Source of the DNA: MED-G116 sp038107835
GTDB lineage: Bacteria; Pseudomonadota; Alphaproteobacteria; Puniceispirillales; Puniceispirillaceae
Length of the DNA stretch: 64,000 nucleotides
Direction of reading: 5' to 3'
Assembly (NCBI GenBank): GCA_038107835.1
Contig: JAYNHH010000004.1
Coordinates: forward strand, 1-64,000
A program made the position numbers and the translations under genes. Below, one piece after another: positions 25,641 to 35,023 of the stretch. Below the pieces are notes generated by a model. That model was not told the origin of the DNA and searched no databases. It was given only the letters and a program-made list of their open reading frames with translations. How positions within the stretch are numbered: position 1 is the first letter of the stretch; every line of letters starts with the position of its first letter.

Positions 25641-26285
25641 ATGGCTTCCAAGGCAACACCATCCTCATCAAAATCAGCAGGAACCAGGGGCCCGGGCCGC
25701 GCCTGGCAACGGATGCTGAGCGGGCGACGGCTGGACATTATCAATCCCTCACCAATGGATATCGAAATCGGTGACATTGCCCATGGTCTGGCCAGGGTCA
25801 GCCGGTGGAACGGTCAGACGAAGGGTAAATATCCCTTCTCCGTCGCCCAGCATTCGGTACTCGTCGAAAAGCTGGTGCAGTCGATCGCGCCCGATCTTGA
25901 TCAGAAATGGCAGCTTGCTTCGCTACTGCATGACGCGCCCGAATATGTGATCGGCGATATGATCACCCCCTTCAAGGGAGTGCTCGGTGATCGCTATAAG
26001 GACATTGAAGCACGGCTTGAGGCTGCGGTTCATATCCGTTTCGGACTACCAGCGGCGCTGCCCGATTACGTGGAAAAGACGATCAAGCGGGCGGACCGGA
26101 TGGCGGCCTGGCTTGAGGCGACCCAGTTGGCCGGTTTCAGCGAACAGGACGCCAGCAAGATCTTCCCAAAACCGCGTGGAACGCCAGCATCCATGCGCCT
26201 CCGCGCCCGCGCCCCAGCCGACGCTGCGAATCAGTTCCTGCGCCGCTTTGCCATTCTGGGTGGCAACAGGAAAATCAACCTCTAG
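25641..26285 (+). CDS. HD-domain hydrolase (YfbR-like nucleotidase family)
   Basis: This 214-residue protein has the HD metal-site pattern: a first His in FSVAQHSVLVE, the HD pair in SLLHDAPEYVIGDMITP, and a later Asp in KRADRMAAW. This layout is that of YfbR-type 5'-deoxynucleotidases and related phosphohydrolases. The Arg/Gly/Ser-rich first 25 residues are probably disordered, so a later start is possible. The substrate is not proven by sequence. Confidence 0.82.
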   Translation: MASKATPSSSKSAGTRGPGRAWQRMLSGRRLDIINPSPMDIEIGDIAHGLARVSRWNGQTKGKYPFSVAQHSVLVEKLVQSIAPDLDQKWQLASLLHDAPEYVIGDMITPFKGVLGDRYKDIEARLEAAVHIRFGLPAALPDYVEKTIKRADRMAAWLEATQLAGFSEQDASKIFPKPRGTPASMRLRARAPADAANQFLRRFAILGGNRKINL

Positions 26286-26299
26286 CCCCCTTTGCGTGG

Positions 26300-26530
26300 C
26301 TAGCGCGCGACACGAACCGCCGAATTCTGCCGTTGCCTGCGCCTGACCTTGCGCGCTCTTGTCATCTGCTTGGCGGTGCCGAGGGTCATGCAATCAGGGC
26401 AGACGCATTTTCCGGCAAGGTCAAAATTCTGCCGCAGATTGGGCAGCTCCATGCACCAGCAATGATCCTTGCCAGGTGCTGCGCCACAATTGAAGTTAGT
26501 TCCACATTCCTCACAGGTCAGCTTTTCCAT
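26300..26530 (-). CDS. small cysteine-rich CWC-family protein
   Basis: A 76-residue protein with the pattern CEECG...FNCGA...CWCMELP...CVCPDCM. This matches the bacterial 'cysteine-rich CWC' family of unknown function, probably zinc-binding. The C-terminus is very basic (ARKVRRRQRQ). The ATG at 26530 has GGAGG 5 nt upstream; an upstream in-frame ATG lies inside that site. It is convergent with the HD hydrolase gene. Confidence 0.8.
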   Translation of the reverse strand: MEKLTCEECGTNFNCGAAPGKDHCWCMELPNLRQNFDLAGKCVCPDCMTLGTAKQMTRARKVRRRQRQNSAVRVAR

Positions 26531-26603
26531 GAGGTCCTCCATCCCCTATGATGGCTTCAGCCTGTCGCAGTTCACGAATTTCGGCAATATCAAAAATGCC
26601 CCA

Positions 26604-29564
26604 TCACCGCTGCTGGCTCATCAACCTGTCCAGCAGCACCGCAACATGAACCGCCTCTCGGCCTGTGCCATCCTTGATCTGACACCGGCAGGAAGTGCCG
26701 TCAGCGGCAATAAGCGCATCCGGTGGAGCCGTGCGAATGGCAGGAAGGAGGCTGGCATTGGCCATTTTCATCGACACATCATAGGTATCGGCACCATAAC
26801 CAAAGGCGCCGGCCATCCCGCAGCATGAGGTCTCGATCAGCTCAACCTTCAGTCCGGCAAGTTCGCCTAGCACCTCTTGCACCGGCCTGACCACATCAAA
26901 GGCCTTTTGGTGGCAATGCCCATGCAGCATGACCGTCTGCCCAGATCCGGCAATCTGCAGATCTGGCCGGTCCTCAGCCAGCAATTCCTCAAAAGTGCGG
27001 ACCGCAGCGGCGACCGCGTCCGCCTCGGAGCTGTCAAGCAGCGCCGGCACCTCATCACGCAGAGCCAGCGTACAGGATGGCTCCAGCCCGACAATGGGAA
27101 TGCCAGCAGCAACAAAGGGGTGCAATGCGGCCACGAGACGCTGCGCTTCGGTGCGCGCACGATCAACCACCCCAGCTGACAGATAGGTCCGTCCGCAACA
27201 GAGCGGCCGCTGGTTCTGCGGGACAGGCGCAAACACATCATAGCCAGCTGCCGTCAGCACACGGCAGGCAGCGCGCAGATTCTCCGGCTCAAAGTAACGA
27301 TTGAATGTGTCGGCAAACAGGATGATTGGCCGCCCACCGCCAGTCGGCGCGTCAGCGACATCGCCCACACCAAAAGGCCGAGCGTGCCATTTCGGCAAGG
27401 CGCGACGGGCTGTAAAACCGGTGATCCGCGCCACCAGAGGAGCGACGAGCGGCACATGCCGCCAGACTGATTGCAGCAGATTGGCAAGCGGTGCAATGCG
27501 CGCCGCAAAGGGCGCATAGTCGGGCAGAAAGGCAACCAGCCTGTCATGCAGCGACAGGCCCTCAGCAGCAGTGCGCAGGGCCGTCACCTCAATTTTCATG
27601 CGCGCCATATCAACACCAACCGGGCATTCGCGCCTGCAGGCCTTGCAGGACACGCACAGCTTCATGGTCTGCGCCATTTCGTCACCAATCAGGGCGTCCG
27701 GTCCCATCTGACCGGACAGCGCCAGACGCAGGCTGTTCGCCCGGCCGCGCGTCACATCCCGTTCATCACGGGTGGCACGATAGGACGGACACATCACACC
27801 TCCCTCGAGCTTGCGGCAGGCACCATTGTTGTTGCACATCTCGACAGCGCCCTGCAGGCCACCCGCCTTTCCCGGAAAGGCCCGCCAGCTCAGCTGCGCG
27901 GGAAAATCATCAACATGATAGGACGGCGCAAAGCGAAACAGCTCGCGGTCATCCATTTTCGGCGCATCGACGATTTTTCCCGGATTGAACAGATTGTCCG
28001 GATCAAACATCGCCTTTATCTGCCGGAACAGGCCAGGCAGCACCGGCCCGAACATTATGTCATTAAATTCGGAGCGCACGATGCCATCACCATGTTCGCC
28101 TGAGTGTGAGCCACCAAATTTGCGTACCAGCGCAAACGCCTCCTCGGCGATTGCCCGCATGGTGGCAACGTCACCCTGTTTTTTCATATCCAGAACAGGC
28201 CGGACATGCAGGCACCCCACCGACGCATGCGCATACCAGGTTCCCCTGGCACCATGCCTGTCAAAAATACGGATCAGCTGATCCGTATATTCGGCAAGAT
28301 CAGGCAGTTCTACGGCGCAATCCTCGAGAAAGGAAACAGGCTTTGCCGAATCCTTCATGCTCATCATGATGTTGAGACCGGATTTGCGCATTTCTGCAAT
28401 GCGCCCCTGCATCGCCGGGTCAATGGCGTCAACCACACCGCCGCACCATTCATCCACCTTGTCCCAGCCAAATCCAAGGCCGGCCATCATGTCATGCAAC
28501 TGCGCCAGACGATGGTGGTTTTCACCCATGTCATCCTCGGCAAATTCGACCACCAGCAGCGCCGCAGGACTCCCTCTTACCGCCTCCTCAACAATGGGCC
28601 TGAAAATGGCAATGGAGCGCGCCAGCTCAATCATCGTGTCGTCGATCAGCTCGACAGCCACAGGATCAAGCGTGACAAGATGCTGGGCCGCATCCATCGC
28701 CTTGTAAAAACTAGGGAAATGGCAGATACCCATCAGTTTCTTCGCTGGCAGTGGCCATAATTTCAGCGTGATGGCCGTCGAATAGGCGAGCGTTCCCTCA
28801 GACCCGACAAGCAAATGCGCCAGATTGATCCCGTCGCCAGCCACCCCGCCGGGGCGCAGCGCCATCGCATCAGGCATAAGCGCATCAATGTTGTAGCCTC
28901 CAACACGCCGCAGCACCTTGGGAAAGCCAGCCAGAATATCAGACTCATGCTCAGCGCCCATCGCCAGCAGATCCGGTAATAACCGGCCAAGCCGGCCATC
29001 CGGTCTGGCACCCACCGACAACGGACCGAAATGGGCCTCGCTGCCATCCGCCATGATGGCGTCAATGCCAAGCACATTGTCTCGCATCATCCCATAGCGG
29101 ATTGACCTGCCGCCACAGCTGTTATTGCCGGCCATGCCGCCAATCGTCGCTCGGCTGGAGGTCGATACATCAACCGGAAACCATAATCCATGCGCTTTCA
29201 ACTGACGGTTCAGATCATCCAGCACAATACCCGGCTCGACAACACAGACCCGGTTTTCAACATCAAGATCGATGATCCGGTTCAGATGCTTGCTGTTGTC
29301 GATGACGATTGCGTGGTTGACTGTCTGGCCGCATTGTGATGTGCCACCGCCACGCGGCAGAATTGCAATCCCCTCACGCCGCGCAAATGCGAGGGTCCGG
29401 CGGACATCATCCAGCGTTTCCGGAATGACAACGGCATGCGGCATCATCTGATAAATGGACGCATCGGTCGCGTAGCGGCCCCGAGACAGCACATCATCCA
29501 GAACCGCACAATCGAGTTCGGCTTGCAGTGATGAAAGGCGTTGCAGCTTGATTTCGTCAGGCAT
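26604..29564 (-). CDS. FAD-binding and Fe-S domain 2-hydroxyacid dehydrogenase (YdiJ-like)
   Basis: A 986-residue fusion. The N-terminal PCMH/FAD domain has PRGGGTSQCGQTVN and TIGGMAGNNSCGGRSIRYG, followed by the FAD-oxidase C domain (GSHSGEHGDGIVRSEF). A ferredoxin-like region follows, with Cys clusters near residues 575-590 and 637-648 (CVSCKACRRECPVG), and a C-terminal CCG domain (SCCGMAGAFGYG, near 910). This architecture matches E. coli YdiJ and related D-2-hydroxyglutarate/D-lactate/glycolate dehydrogenases, which pass electrons to a membrane or quinone acceptor. The divergent aminotransferase suggests glycolate or another 2-hydroxyacid as substrate. Confidence 0.88.
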   Translation of the reverse strand: MPDEIKLQRLSSLQAELDCAVLDDVLSRGRYATDASIYQMMPHAVVIPETLDDVRRTLAFARREGIAILPRGGGTSQCGQTVNHAIVIDNSKHLNRIIDLDVENRVCVVEPGIVLDDLNRQLKAHGLWFPVDVSTSSRATIGGMAGNNSCGGRSIRYGMMRDNVLGIDAIMADGSEAHFGPLSVGARPDGRLGRLLPDLLAMGAEHESDILAGFPKVLRRVGGYNIDALMPDAMALRPGGVAGDGINLAHLLVGSEGTLAYSTAITLKLWPLPAKKLMGICHFPSFYKAMDAAQHLVTLDPVAVELIDDTMIELARSIAIFRPIVEEAVRGSPAALLVVEFAEDDMGENHHRLAQLHDMMAGLGFGWDKVDEWCGGVVDAIDPAMQGRIAEMRKSGLNIMMSMKDSAKPVSFLEDCAVELPDLAEYTDQLIRIFDRHGARGTWYAHASVGCLHVRPVLDMKKQGDVATMRAIAEEAFALVRKFGGSHSGEHGDGIVRSEFNDIMFGPVLPGLFRQIKAMFDPDNLFNPGKIVDAPKMDDRELFRFAPSYHVDDFPAQLSWRAFPGKAGGLQGAVEMCNNNGACRKLEGGVMCPSYRATRDERDVTRGRANSLRLALSGQMGPDALIGDEMAQTMKLCVSCKACRRECPVGVDMARMKIEVTALRTAAEGLSLHDRLVAFLPDYAPFAARIAPLANLLQSVWRHVPLVAPLVARITGFTARRALPKWHARPFGVGDVADAPTGGGRPIILFADTFNRYFEPENLRAACRVLTAAGYDVFAPVPQNQRPLCCGRTYLSAGVVDRARTEAQRLVAALHPFVAAGIPIVGLEPSCTLALRDEVPALLDSSEADAVAAAVRTFEELLAEDRPDLQIAGSGQTVMLHGHCHQKAFDVVRPVQEVLGELAGLKVELIETSCCGMAGAFGYGADTYDVSMKMANASLLPAIRTAPPDALIAADGTSCRCQIKDGTGREAVHVAVLLDRLMSQQR

Positions 29565-29714
29565 GATCTCAACTCAGAAACAGTGACATGTAGGCGCGAC
29601 GACAGAAGCGTGAAGACAAACGCCAAACGCCTTGGAATGGGCAAAACATTGTGCCATAAAATTACTCACTCTTCGCCGCAATGTCATCACCCCAAGACGA
29701 AATGTAGCAATTCA

Positions 29715-30911
29715 ATGTCACCATCACCGCACAAGTCTGGTCGCCATTTTCTTCAGATTCCCGGACCAACAAATGTCCCGGATCGCATTTTACGGGCCAT
29801 GGACCATCCAACGATTGATCATCGCGGCCCTGCCTTTGCCGAATTGGGAAAGCGCTGCCTTGAGGGCATGAAAACCATCTTCAAGACAGATACGCATGTG
29901 GTGATCTACCCAGCCTCGGGAACAGGTGCCTGGGAAGCCGCGCTGGTCAACCTGCTTTGTGAAGGTGACACGGTGTTGATGGTTGAAACCGGTCATTTTG
30001 CCTCGCTGTGGCAGAAAATGGCAACAAAGCTCGGGATCAAAACGGAGTTTCTGCAGACCGACTGGCGGCGCGGCGTTGACCCGCAGGCCGTTGAGGACAG
30101 GCTCCGTGACGACAGCGCCGGCAACATCCGTGCCGTCTGTGTAGTCCATAACGAGACCTCCACCGGCTCGCGCTCGCGCATTGCCGAGGTGCGCAAGGCC
30201 ATGGATGCTGCCGGCCATACGGCACTGTTAATGGTCGATACCATCTCCTCGCTCGCATCAATTGATTACCGGCATGATGAATGGGGCGTTGATGTGACAG
30301 TCTCCGGCTCGCAGAAAGGGCTTATGCTGCCGCCGGGCCTTTCTTTCAACGCTTTGTCGGCACGGGCCATCGCCGAATCTGAAACTGGCGGAATGAACCG
30401 CTCCTATTGGGATTGGCATGAACAGATCGCCGCCAACGCATCCGGTGCCTTTCCCTATACGCCGGCGACGAACCTGCTTTATGGCCTCGCCGAGGCGATC
30501 GACATGCTGCATGAGGAGGGGCTGGACAATGTCTTTGCCCGCCATGACCGCCATGCCGAGGCAACACGCCGCGCCGTACAGGCGTGGGGGCTGGAGGTTC
30601 TGTGTCAGGAGCCAAAGGATTATTCAAGCTCGCTGACAGCGGTGTTGCTGCCTGAGGGGCATGACGCCGACGCCCTCCGGGCGACAATATTGCAGCATTT
30701 CGATATGTCGCTTGGCAATGGACTGGCACGCCTTGCCGGCAAGGTGTTCCGCATCGGACATCTCGGCGATTTCAATGATCTGATGCTGATGGGAACATTG
30801 AGTGGCGTCGAGATGGGTCTGAAACTAGCCGACATCCCGCATCAGTCAGGTGGTACCGCCACCGCCATGCAATATCTCTCAGAAAATGCTGAGACCGGGG
30901 ACGGTTCATGA
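29715..30911 (+). CDS. serine--glyoxylate / alanine--glyoxylate-type aminotransferase
   Basis: This 398-residue fold-type I PLP aminotransferase of class V has the N-terminal QIPGPTNVPDRILRAMD signature, Asp175 (LLMVDTISSLASID) and PLP Lys201 in GSQKGLMLPPG. The family converts glyoxylate plus serine or alanine to glycine. The ATG at 29715 is preferred over longer in-frame starts because the family begins near the GPTN motif. It overlaps the enoyl-CoA hydratase gene by 4 bases (ATGA) and is divergent from the FAD/Fe-S dehydrogenase, which could supply glyoxylate. Confidence 0.9.
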   Translation: MSPSPHKSGRHFLQIPGPTNVPDRILRAMDHPTIDHRGPAFAELGKRCLEGMKTIFKTDTHVVIYPASGTGAWEAALVNLLCEGDTVLMVETGHFASLWQKMATKLGIKTEFLQTDWRRGVDPQAVEDRLRDDSAGNIRAVCVVHNETSTGSRSRIAEVRKAMDAAGHTALLMVDTISSLASIDYRHDEWGVDVTVSGSQKGLMLPPGLSFNALSARAIAESETGGMNRSYWDWHEQIAANASGAFPYTPATNLLYGLAEAIDMLHEEGLDNVFARHDRHAEATRRAVQAWGLEVLCQEPKDYSSSLTAVLLPEGHDADALRATILQHFDMSLGNGLARLAGKVFRIGHLGDFNDLMLMGTLSGVEMGLKLADIPHQSGGTATAMQYLSENAETGDGS

Positions 30912-31696
30912 CGCAGGAACTGCTCTATGAGGTGGAGAACAATATCGGCCGGATCATCCTGAACCGGCCGCACCGCCGCAATGCGCTTACCTTTGCCATG
31001 TATGACCGGATAAAGGACATCTGCCGCATCGCCGGGACCGATGAAGACCCCGACAAGGTCAGGATCCTGATCTTTTCCGGTGGCGGCGATATGGCCTTTG
31101 CCGCCGGAACGGACATCTCACAGTTTCGCGACTTCACCGACAAGCAGCATGCCATCGACTATGAGGAAAAGATCGAGACGGTGATGGACCAGATCGAGCA
31201 ATGCGCAGTGCCAACCATTGCCGCCCTGAACGGTTTTGTGACAGGCGGCGGCGCCAGTGTCGCCGCGTCCTGCGCCATCCGCATCGCCAGTGCCGATGTG
31301 CAGATTGGCGTGCCGATTGCGCGCACATTAGGCAATTGCCTGTCGATCAGCGGGTTGAAAAGGCTGGTTGCACTGGTTGGCGAGGCGCGGGCGCGCTATA
31401 TCCTGCTTACCGGGCAGCTGATGAATGCCGAAGCGGCGCAGTCTGCTGGTTTTATCGCTGAAACGCTCGCCGACAAACAGGCGGTTGATGCACGGGCGAT
31501 GGAACTGGCACAGATGATGGCAGGATTTGCGCCGCTGACCATCAAGGCAACAATGGAAGGGCTGCGGCGGCTGCGGGCAGCAACACCCACACCAAACGAC
31601 CATGATCTGATCGAAATGTGCTTTGGCAGCGACGATTTCAAAGAGGGTATCTCAGCCTTTTTTGAAAAGCGCAAACCCGACTGGCAAGGCAAATAG
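30908..31696 (+). CDS. enoyl-CoA hydratase/isomerase family protein
   Basis: This 262-residue crotonase-fold protein has the oxyanion-hole segments AFAAGTDISQF and ALNGFVTGGGASVAASC. The second catalytic-Glu position (usually in the GxPE block) reads VGVPIARTLGN-like here (QIGVPIARTLGNCLS), so normal hydratase chemistry is doubtful; many paralogues are isomerases, hydrolases or unknown. It is translationally coupled to the aminotransferase gene, an uncommon pairing. Confidence 0.85.
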   Translation: MTQELLYEVENNIGRIILNRPHRRNALTFAMYDRIKDICRIAGTDEDPDKVRILIFSGGGDMAFAAGTDISQFRDFTDKQHAIDYEEKIETVMDQIEQCAVPTIAALNGFVTGGGASVAASCAIRIASADVQIGVPIARTLGNCLSISGLKRLVALVGEARARYILLTGQLMNAEAAQSAGFIAETLADKQAVDARAMELAQMMAGFAPLTIKATMEGLRRLRAATPTPNDHDLIEMCFGSDDFKEGISAFFEKRKPDWQGK

Positions 31697-31771
31697 CCCC
31701 TTCCTGACTAATGGAAAAAACCTGACCGGCGCTGCAGATTACACCCTTTGCCCTTTGCCTTTCTCCAATTT

Positions 31772-31781
31772 TGGTATACCA
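31772..31781. promoter_or_regulatory. UxuR/GntR-type operator upstream of the ALDH operon
   Basis: A perfect palindrome TGGTATACCA in an AT-rich context (AATTTTGGTATACCATATT). It lies about 130 bases upstream of the aldehyde dehydrogenase start. The E. coli UxuR/ExuR consensus has the same core. It is one of four such sites in the 31.7-46.1 kb region. Confidence 0.65.
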
Positions 31782-31907
31782 TATTCTCAGATGGAAACGG
31801 CCTCACAAAGCAGGGAGGCTGTGGCAATCCATCGCCTTTTGGACGAAATCCATTTGGATATTCAAGCGGGAACTTCAATGGACTTTTCAGTGGGAGATCA
31901 ACCTTAA

Positions 31908-33332
31908 ATGACATATGCACATTACATCGCTGGTGAGTGGGTAACGGATGACGCCGTTTCCATCAATATCAACCCATCCAACACAGATGACATTGTCGGT
32001 GAGTTCTCGCGCGGTGACGCGGCCCGTGTTGACGAGGCCGTTGCTGCGGCAAATGCCGCGCAGCCAGACTGGGCGGCCGCCAGTCCCCAACTACGCCATG
32101 ATGTGCTTGAAAAGGCCAGCAATCTGATCACAAGCCGCAAGGATGAGCTGGGCCGTCTGCTGTCGCGTGAGGAAGGCAAGACACTGGCCGAGGGGATCGG
32201 CGAGACCATGCGCGCCGCACAGGTGTTCAAATTTTTTGCCGGTGAGGCCATTCGCAACACCGGCGACGCCATCGCCTCAATCCGCCCCGGCATTGATGTC
32301 ACCGTTGAGCACGAGGCCGTTGGCACAATCGGCCTGATTACCCCCTGGAATTTTCCCATTGCCATCCCGGCCTGGAAGCTGGCACCAGCGCTGGCCTATG
32401 GCAATGCGGTTGTGATGAAACCGGCTGAGCTGACGCCTGCCTGCGCCTGGGAACTTGCAAAGATTCTCGATGAGGCGGGCTGTCCAAAGGGAGTGTTCAA
32501 TCTGGTGATGGGTCCGGGATCGGCCGTTGGCGCGCGGATCGTCGAACATCCGGGCATTGATGCCATCAGCTTCACCGGCTCGGTTGCCACCGGCAACACC
32601 ATCGCTGTGCAATGCGCCTCTGCCGGCAAACGCGTGCAGATGGAAATGGGTGGCAAAAATCCACTTGTTGTCGTCGATGACGCGGACCTTGACGTTGCCG
32701 TCGCCACGGCTGTCAATGGTGCGTTCTTCTCGACCGGTCAGCGCTGTACGGCCTCTTCCCGCCTGATTGTTACAGCTGGCATCCATGATGCCTTTCTGGA
32801 GAAGCTGACCAGTGCCGCCGCCGATCTGATCGTCGGTGACGCGCTGGATGCCACAACCCAGATCGGCCCCGTCGTCGATCAGAAACAGCTCGAACAGAAC
32901 TTGCGCTATCTGAAACTTGCCGGTGAGGAAGGGTGTGACGTTCGCGGTGGTGAGCTGGCAAACGGCCCGGGATTTTTCATGAAACCGGCGGTCTTTGCTG
33001 GCGCAACCAATCAGATGGCCGTCAGCCGTGAGGAAATTTTTGGCCCGATGGCCTCGGTGATCAAGGTGGCGGATTATGACGAGGCTCTGGCCGTAGCGAA
33101 TGACACTGAATTCGGTCTGTCTGCCGGCATCTGCACAACGTCGCTGAAATATGCCTCGGACTTCCGCAAACAGGCAAAGGCAGGAATGGTGATGGTTAAT
33201 CTGCCAACTGCTGGGGTGGATTATCACGTTCCCTTTGGCGGACGAAAGGGGTCGAGCTATGGCCCACGTGAACAGGGAAGCTATGCGCGGGAATTCTACA
33301 CCATCGTCAAGACCTGCTATATCGCCCCCTGA
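31908..33332 (+). CDS. aldehyde dehydrogenase, alpha-ketoglutaric semialdehyde dehydrogenase-like
   Basis: This 474-residue NAD(P)-dependent ALDH has the catalytic Cys280 (GQRCTASSRL), general-base Glu246 (MEMGGKNP) and Asn149 (PWNFP). The C-terminal GVDYHVPFGGRKGSSYGPREQG is characteristic of the KGSADH-like subgroup that oxidises 2,5-dioxopentanoate to 2-oxoglutarate in sugar-acid and hydroxyproline degradation. The next gene encodes a lyase that would make that substrate, so the assignment is supported by context. It is the first gene of a four-gene unit (ALDH, DHDPS-family lyase, GntR, PdxA-like) behind a GntR operator. Confidence 0.87.
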   Translation: MTYAHYIAGEWVTDDAVSININPSNTDDIVGEFSRGDAARVDEAVAAANAAQPDWAAASPQLRHDVLEKASNLITSRKDELGRLLSREEGKTLAEGIGETMRAAQVFKFFAGEAIRNTGDAIASIRPGIDVTVEHEAVGTIGLITPWNFPIAIPAWKLAPALAYGNAVVMKPAELTPACAWELAKILDEAGCPKGVFNLVMGPGSAVGARIVEHPGIDAISFTGSVATGNTIAVQCASAGKRVQMEMGGKNPLVVVDDADLDVAVATAVNGAFFSTGQRCTASSRLIVTAGIHDAFLEKLTSAAADLIVGDALDATTQIGPVVDQKQLEQNLRYLKLAGEEGCDVRGGELANGPGFFMKPAVFAGATNQMAVSREEIFGPMASVIKVADYDEALAVANDTEFGLSAGICTTSLKYASDFRKQAKAGMVMVNLPTAGVDYHVPFGGRKGSSYGPREQGSYAREFYTIVKTCYIAP

Positions 33333-33358
33333 GCAGACAACGATCCTTGAAAGAGCAA

Positions 33359-34279
33359 ATGATGACAGCACGACCCTATTCCGGCATTTGGCCAGTGGCC
33401 CCAACACCGTTTCATGACAATGGCGCGGTGGATGACGACGGCATGCGCAATGTTCTCAACTGTATGATTGATCAGGGCGTTGACGGCATTTGCATTCTGG
33501 CAAATTTTTCCGAGCAGTTTCTGATTTCTGATGCCGAGCGCGATCATTTGATGCGGCTATGCCTTGCACATGTCGATGGTCGCGTACCGGTGATTGTGAC
33601 AATCAGCCATTTTGCAACACAGATTGCCGTGGAACGGGCCCGCCTCGCCAGGGAGCTGGGCGCCGCCATCGTCATGATGATGGCCCCCTATCACGGTGCA
33701 TTGCTGAAAGGCACCACCGAACAGACATTTGAGCAGGTCAGGGCCGTTGGCGAGGTTGGCATTCCCATTATGATCCAGGACGCCCCGCTGTCCGGGGTCG
33801 AATTGCCGGTCCCCCTTCTGGTGCGCATGGCAAGTGAAATCGAGATGGTCAAGCTGTTCAAGATCGAGTCTGTCGGCGTTGCCGGCAAACTCCGCCAATT
33901 GCTTGCGGCCGGCGGCAGTGCCATTGAGGGACCGTTCGATGGCGAGGAGGCAATCACCCTGCTTGCCGATCTCGATGCCGGGGCAACCGGATCAATGACC
34001 TCGGCGCTGATTCCCGATCTGATCGGGCCAGTGATCGCGGCGCATGCTGCAGGCAACAGACAGGAAGCCGTCGCCGGCTACACAAGAATTCTGCCAGTGA
34101 TCAACCATGAAAACAGGCAATGCGGCTTCCGCGCAGCAAAGGCCGCGATGGTGGAGGGAAAAATCATCAAATCCGATTTCTGCCGGCATCCGATCGCCCC
34201 GCTTCACCCAGAAACCAGAGCCAGTCTTCTGGAGTTAATGACCCCTCTTGACCCGATCGTATTAACATGGGGACATTGA
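33359..34279 (+). CDS. DHDPS-family lyase, probable 2-keto-3-deoxy-L-arabonate dehydratase
   Basis: This ~306-residue TIM-barrel class I lyase of the DapA/NAL family has the Schiff-base Lys at about K168 (MVKLFKIES). The usual pyruvate-binding GTTGE motif is replaced by ANFSEQ (48-53). This replacement, plus DGEEAITLLAD and the INHENRQ block, matches what I recall of Azospirillum L-2-keto-3-deoxyarabonate dehydratase, which yields alpha-ketoglutaric semialdehyde. The adjacent ALDH fits that role. The start could be ATG 33359 or 33362. Alternative: another keto-deoxy-sugar-acid dehydratase. Confidence 0.78.
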   Translation: MMTARPYSGIWPVAPTPFHDNGAVDDDGMRNVLNCMIDQGVDGICILANFSEQFLISDAERDHLMRLCLAHVDGRVPVIVTISHFATQIAVERARLARELGAAIVMMMAPYHGALLKGTTEQTFEQVRAVGEVGIPIMIQDAPLSGVELPVPLLVRMASEIEMVKLFKIESVGVAGKLRQLLAAGGSAIEGPFDGEEAITLLADLDAGATGSMTSALIPDLIGPVIAAHAAGNRQEAVAGYTRILPVINHENRQCGFRAAKAAMVEGKIIKSDFCRHPIAPLHPETRASLLELMTPLDPIVLTWGH

Positions 34280-34282
34280 TGC

Positions 34283-35014
34283 ATGGCTAAGCAGAATGTC
34301 CTGTCAGCATTGGTGAATGATGGTCCCATCATTGCCAGCGAGCATCGATCACTCAGCGCCGAGACGGCGGAAAAGCTGCGTGAGTTGATCCTGCTTGAAA
34401 AGCTGCCACCAGGCATGCATATCCCTGAGCGTGATCTGGCCGAAGCGCTTGGTATAAGCCGGACGCCCATGCGCGAGGCATTGCGCACCCTTGCCATTGA
34501 GGGGCTTGTCGAATTCACCGCAACGCGGCGCTCGCGCGTGGCCAACCCCTCCATTGATGAGCTTCGTGACAGCATGACGGTCCTTGCCACGTTGGAAGCG
34601 CTTGGCGGAGAGCTTGCCTGCACCACGGCCACTGACGGGGAAATCACTGCGATCGCCGAGCTCAATCAGAAAATGATTGATTGCACCGACAGCTTCTCGG
34701 CGTTCAGATTTTTCAAAACAGACATGGCGTTTCACAGCAGAATCATTGCCGCCACCCGCAATCAGGCGCTGATCGACACGCACCAGCAGTATAATGCCAA
34801 ATTATGGCGGGCGCGCTTCATGTCGTCAAAGCGCAAGCAGGGGCGCGCCAAAACCCTGCAGCAGCATCAGGACATCACCACCGCGCTGATCGCGCGGAAT
34901 GCGTCTGGGGTGGCGCAGGCCATGCGCGGCCATATCGAAACAGCAATTGACAATCTGAATATCAAACAGAGTGAAACCCAGTTAAGCACGCCACAAGACA
35001 GCGACAGCAAGTAG
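34283..35014 (+). CDS. GntR-family (FadR/FCD) transcriptional regulator
   Basis: This 243-residue regulator has an N-terminal winged helix-turn-helix (about 25-90, ...IPERDLAEALGISRTPMREALRTLAIEGLVE) and a C-terminal all-helical FCD domain (about 95-225) whose His/Asp residues bind metal and a carboxylate effector. Members recognise short palindromes such as TGGTATACCA. It is co-transcribed with a catabolic ALDH and lyase, and four palindromes of that type lie upstream of neighbouring units, so it is the obvious candidate repressor. It starts 3 bases after the lyase stop. Confidence 0.9.
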   Translation: MAKQNVLSALVNDGPIIASEHRSLSAETAEKLRELILLEKLPPGMHIPERDLAEALGISRTPMREALRTLAIEGLVEFTATRRSRVANPSIDELRDSMTVLATLEALGGELACTTATDGEITAIAELNQKMIDCTDSFSAFRFFKTDMAFHSRIIAATRNQALIDTHQQYNAKLWRARFMSSKRKQGRAKTLQQHQDITTALIARNASGVAQAMRGHIETAIDNLNIKQSETQLSTPQDSDSK

Positions 35015-35023
35015 GAGTTTGGC

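Noticed and set aside
30908..31696. annotating the crotonase as a firm enoyl-CoA hydratase
   Set aside because: The usual catalytic Glu block is not present, so only family-level naming is justified.
32277..33407. 376-codon minus-strand open frame
   Set aside because: Antisense to the aldehyde dehydrogenase gene; no family features.
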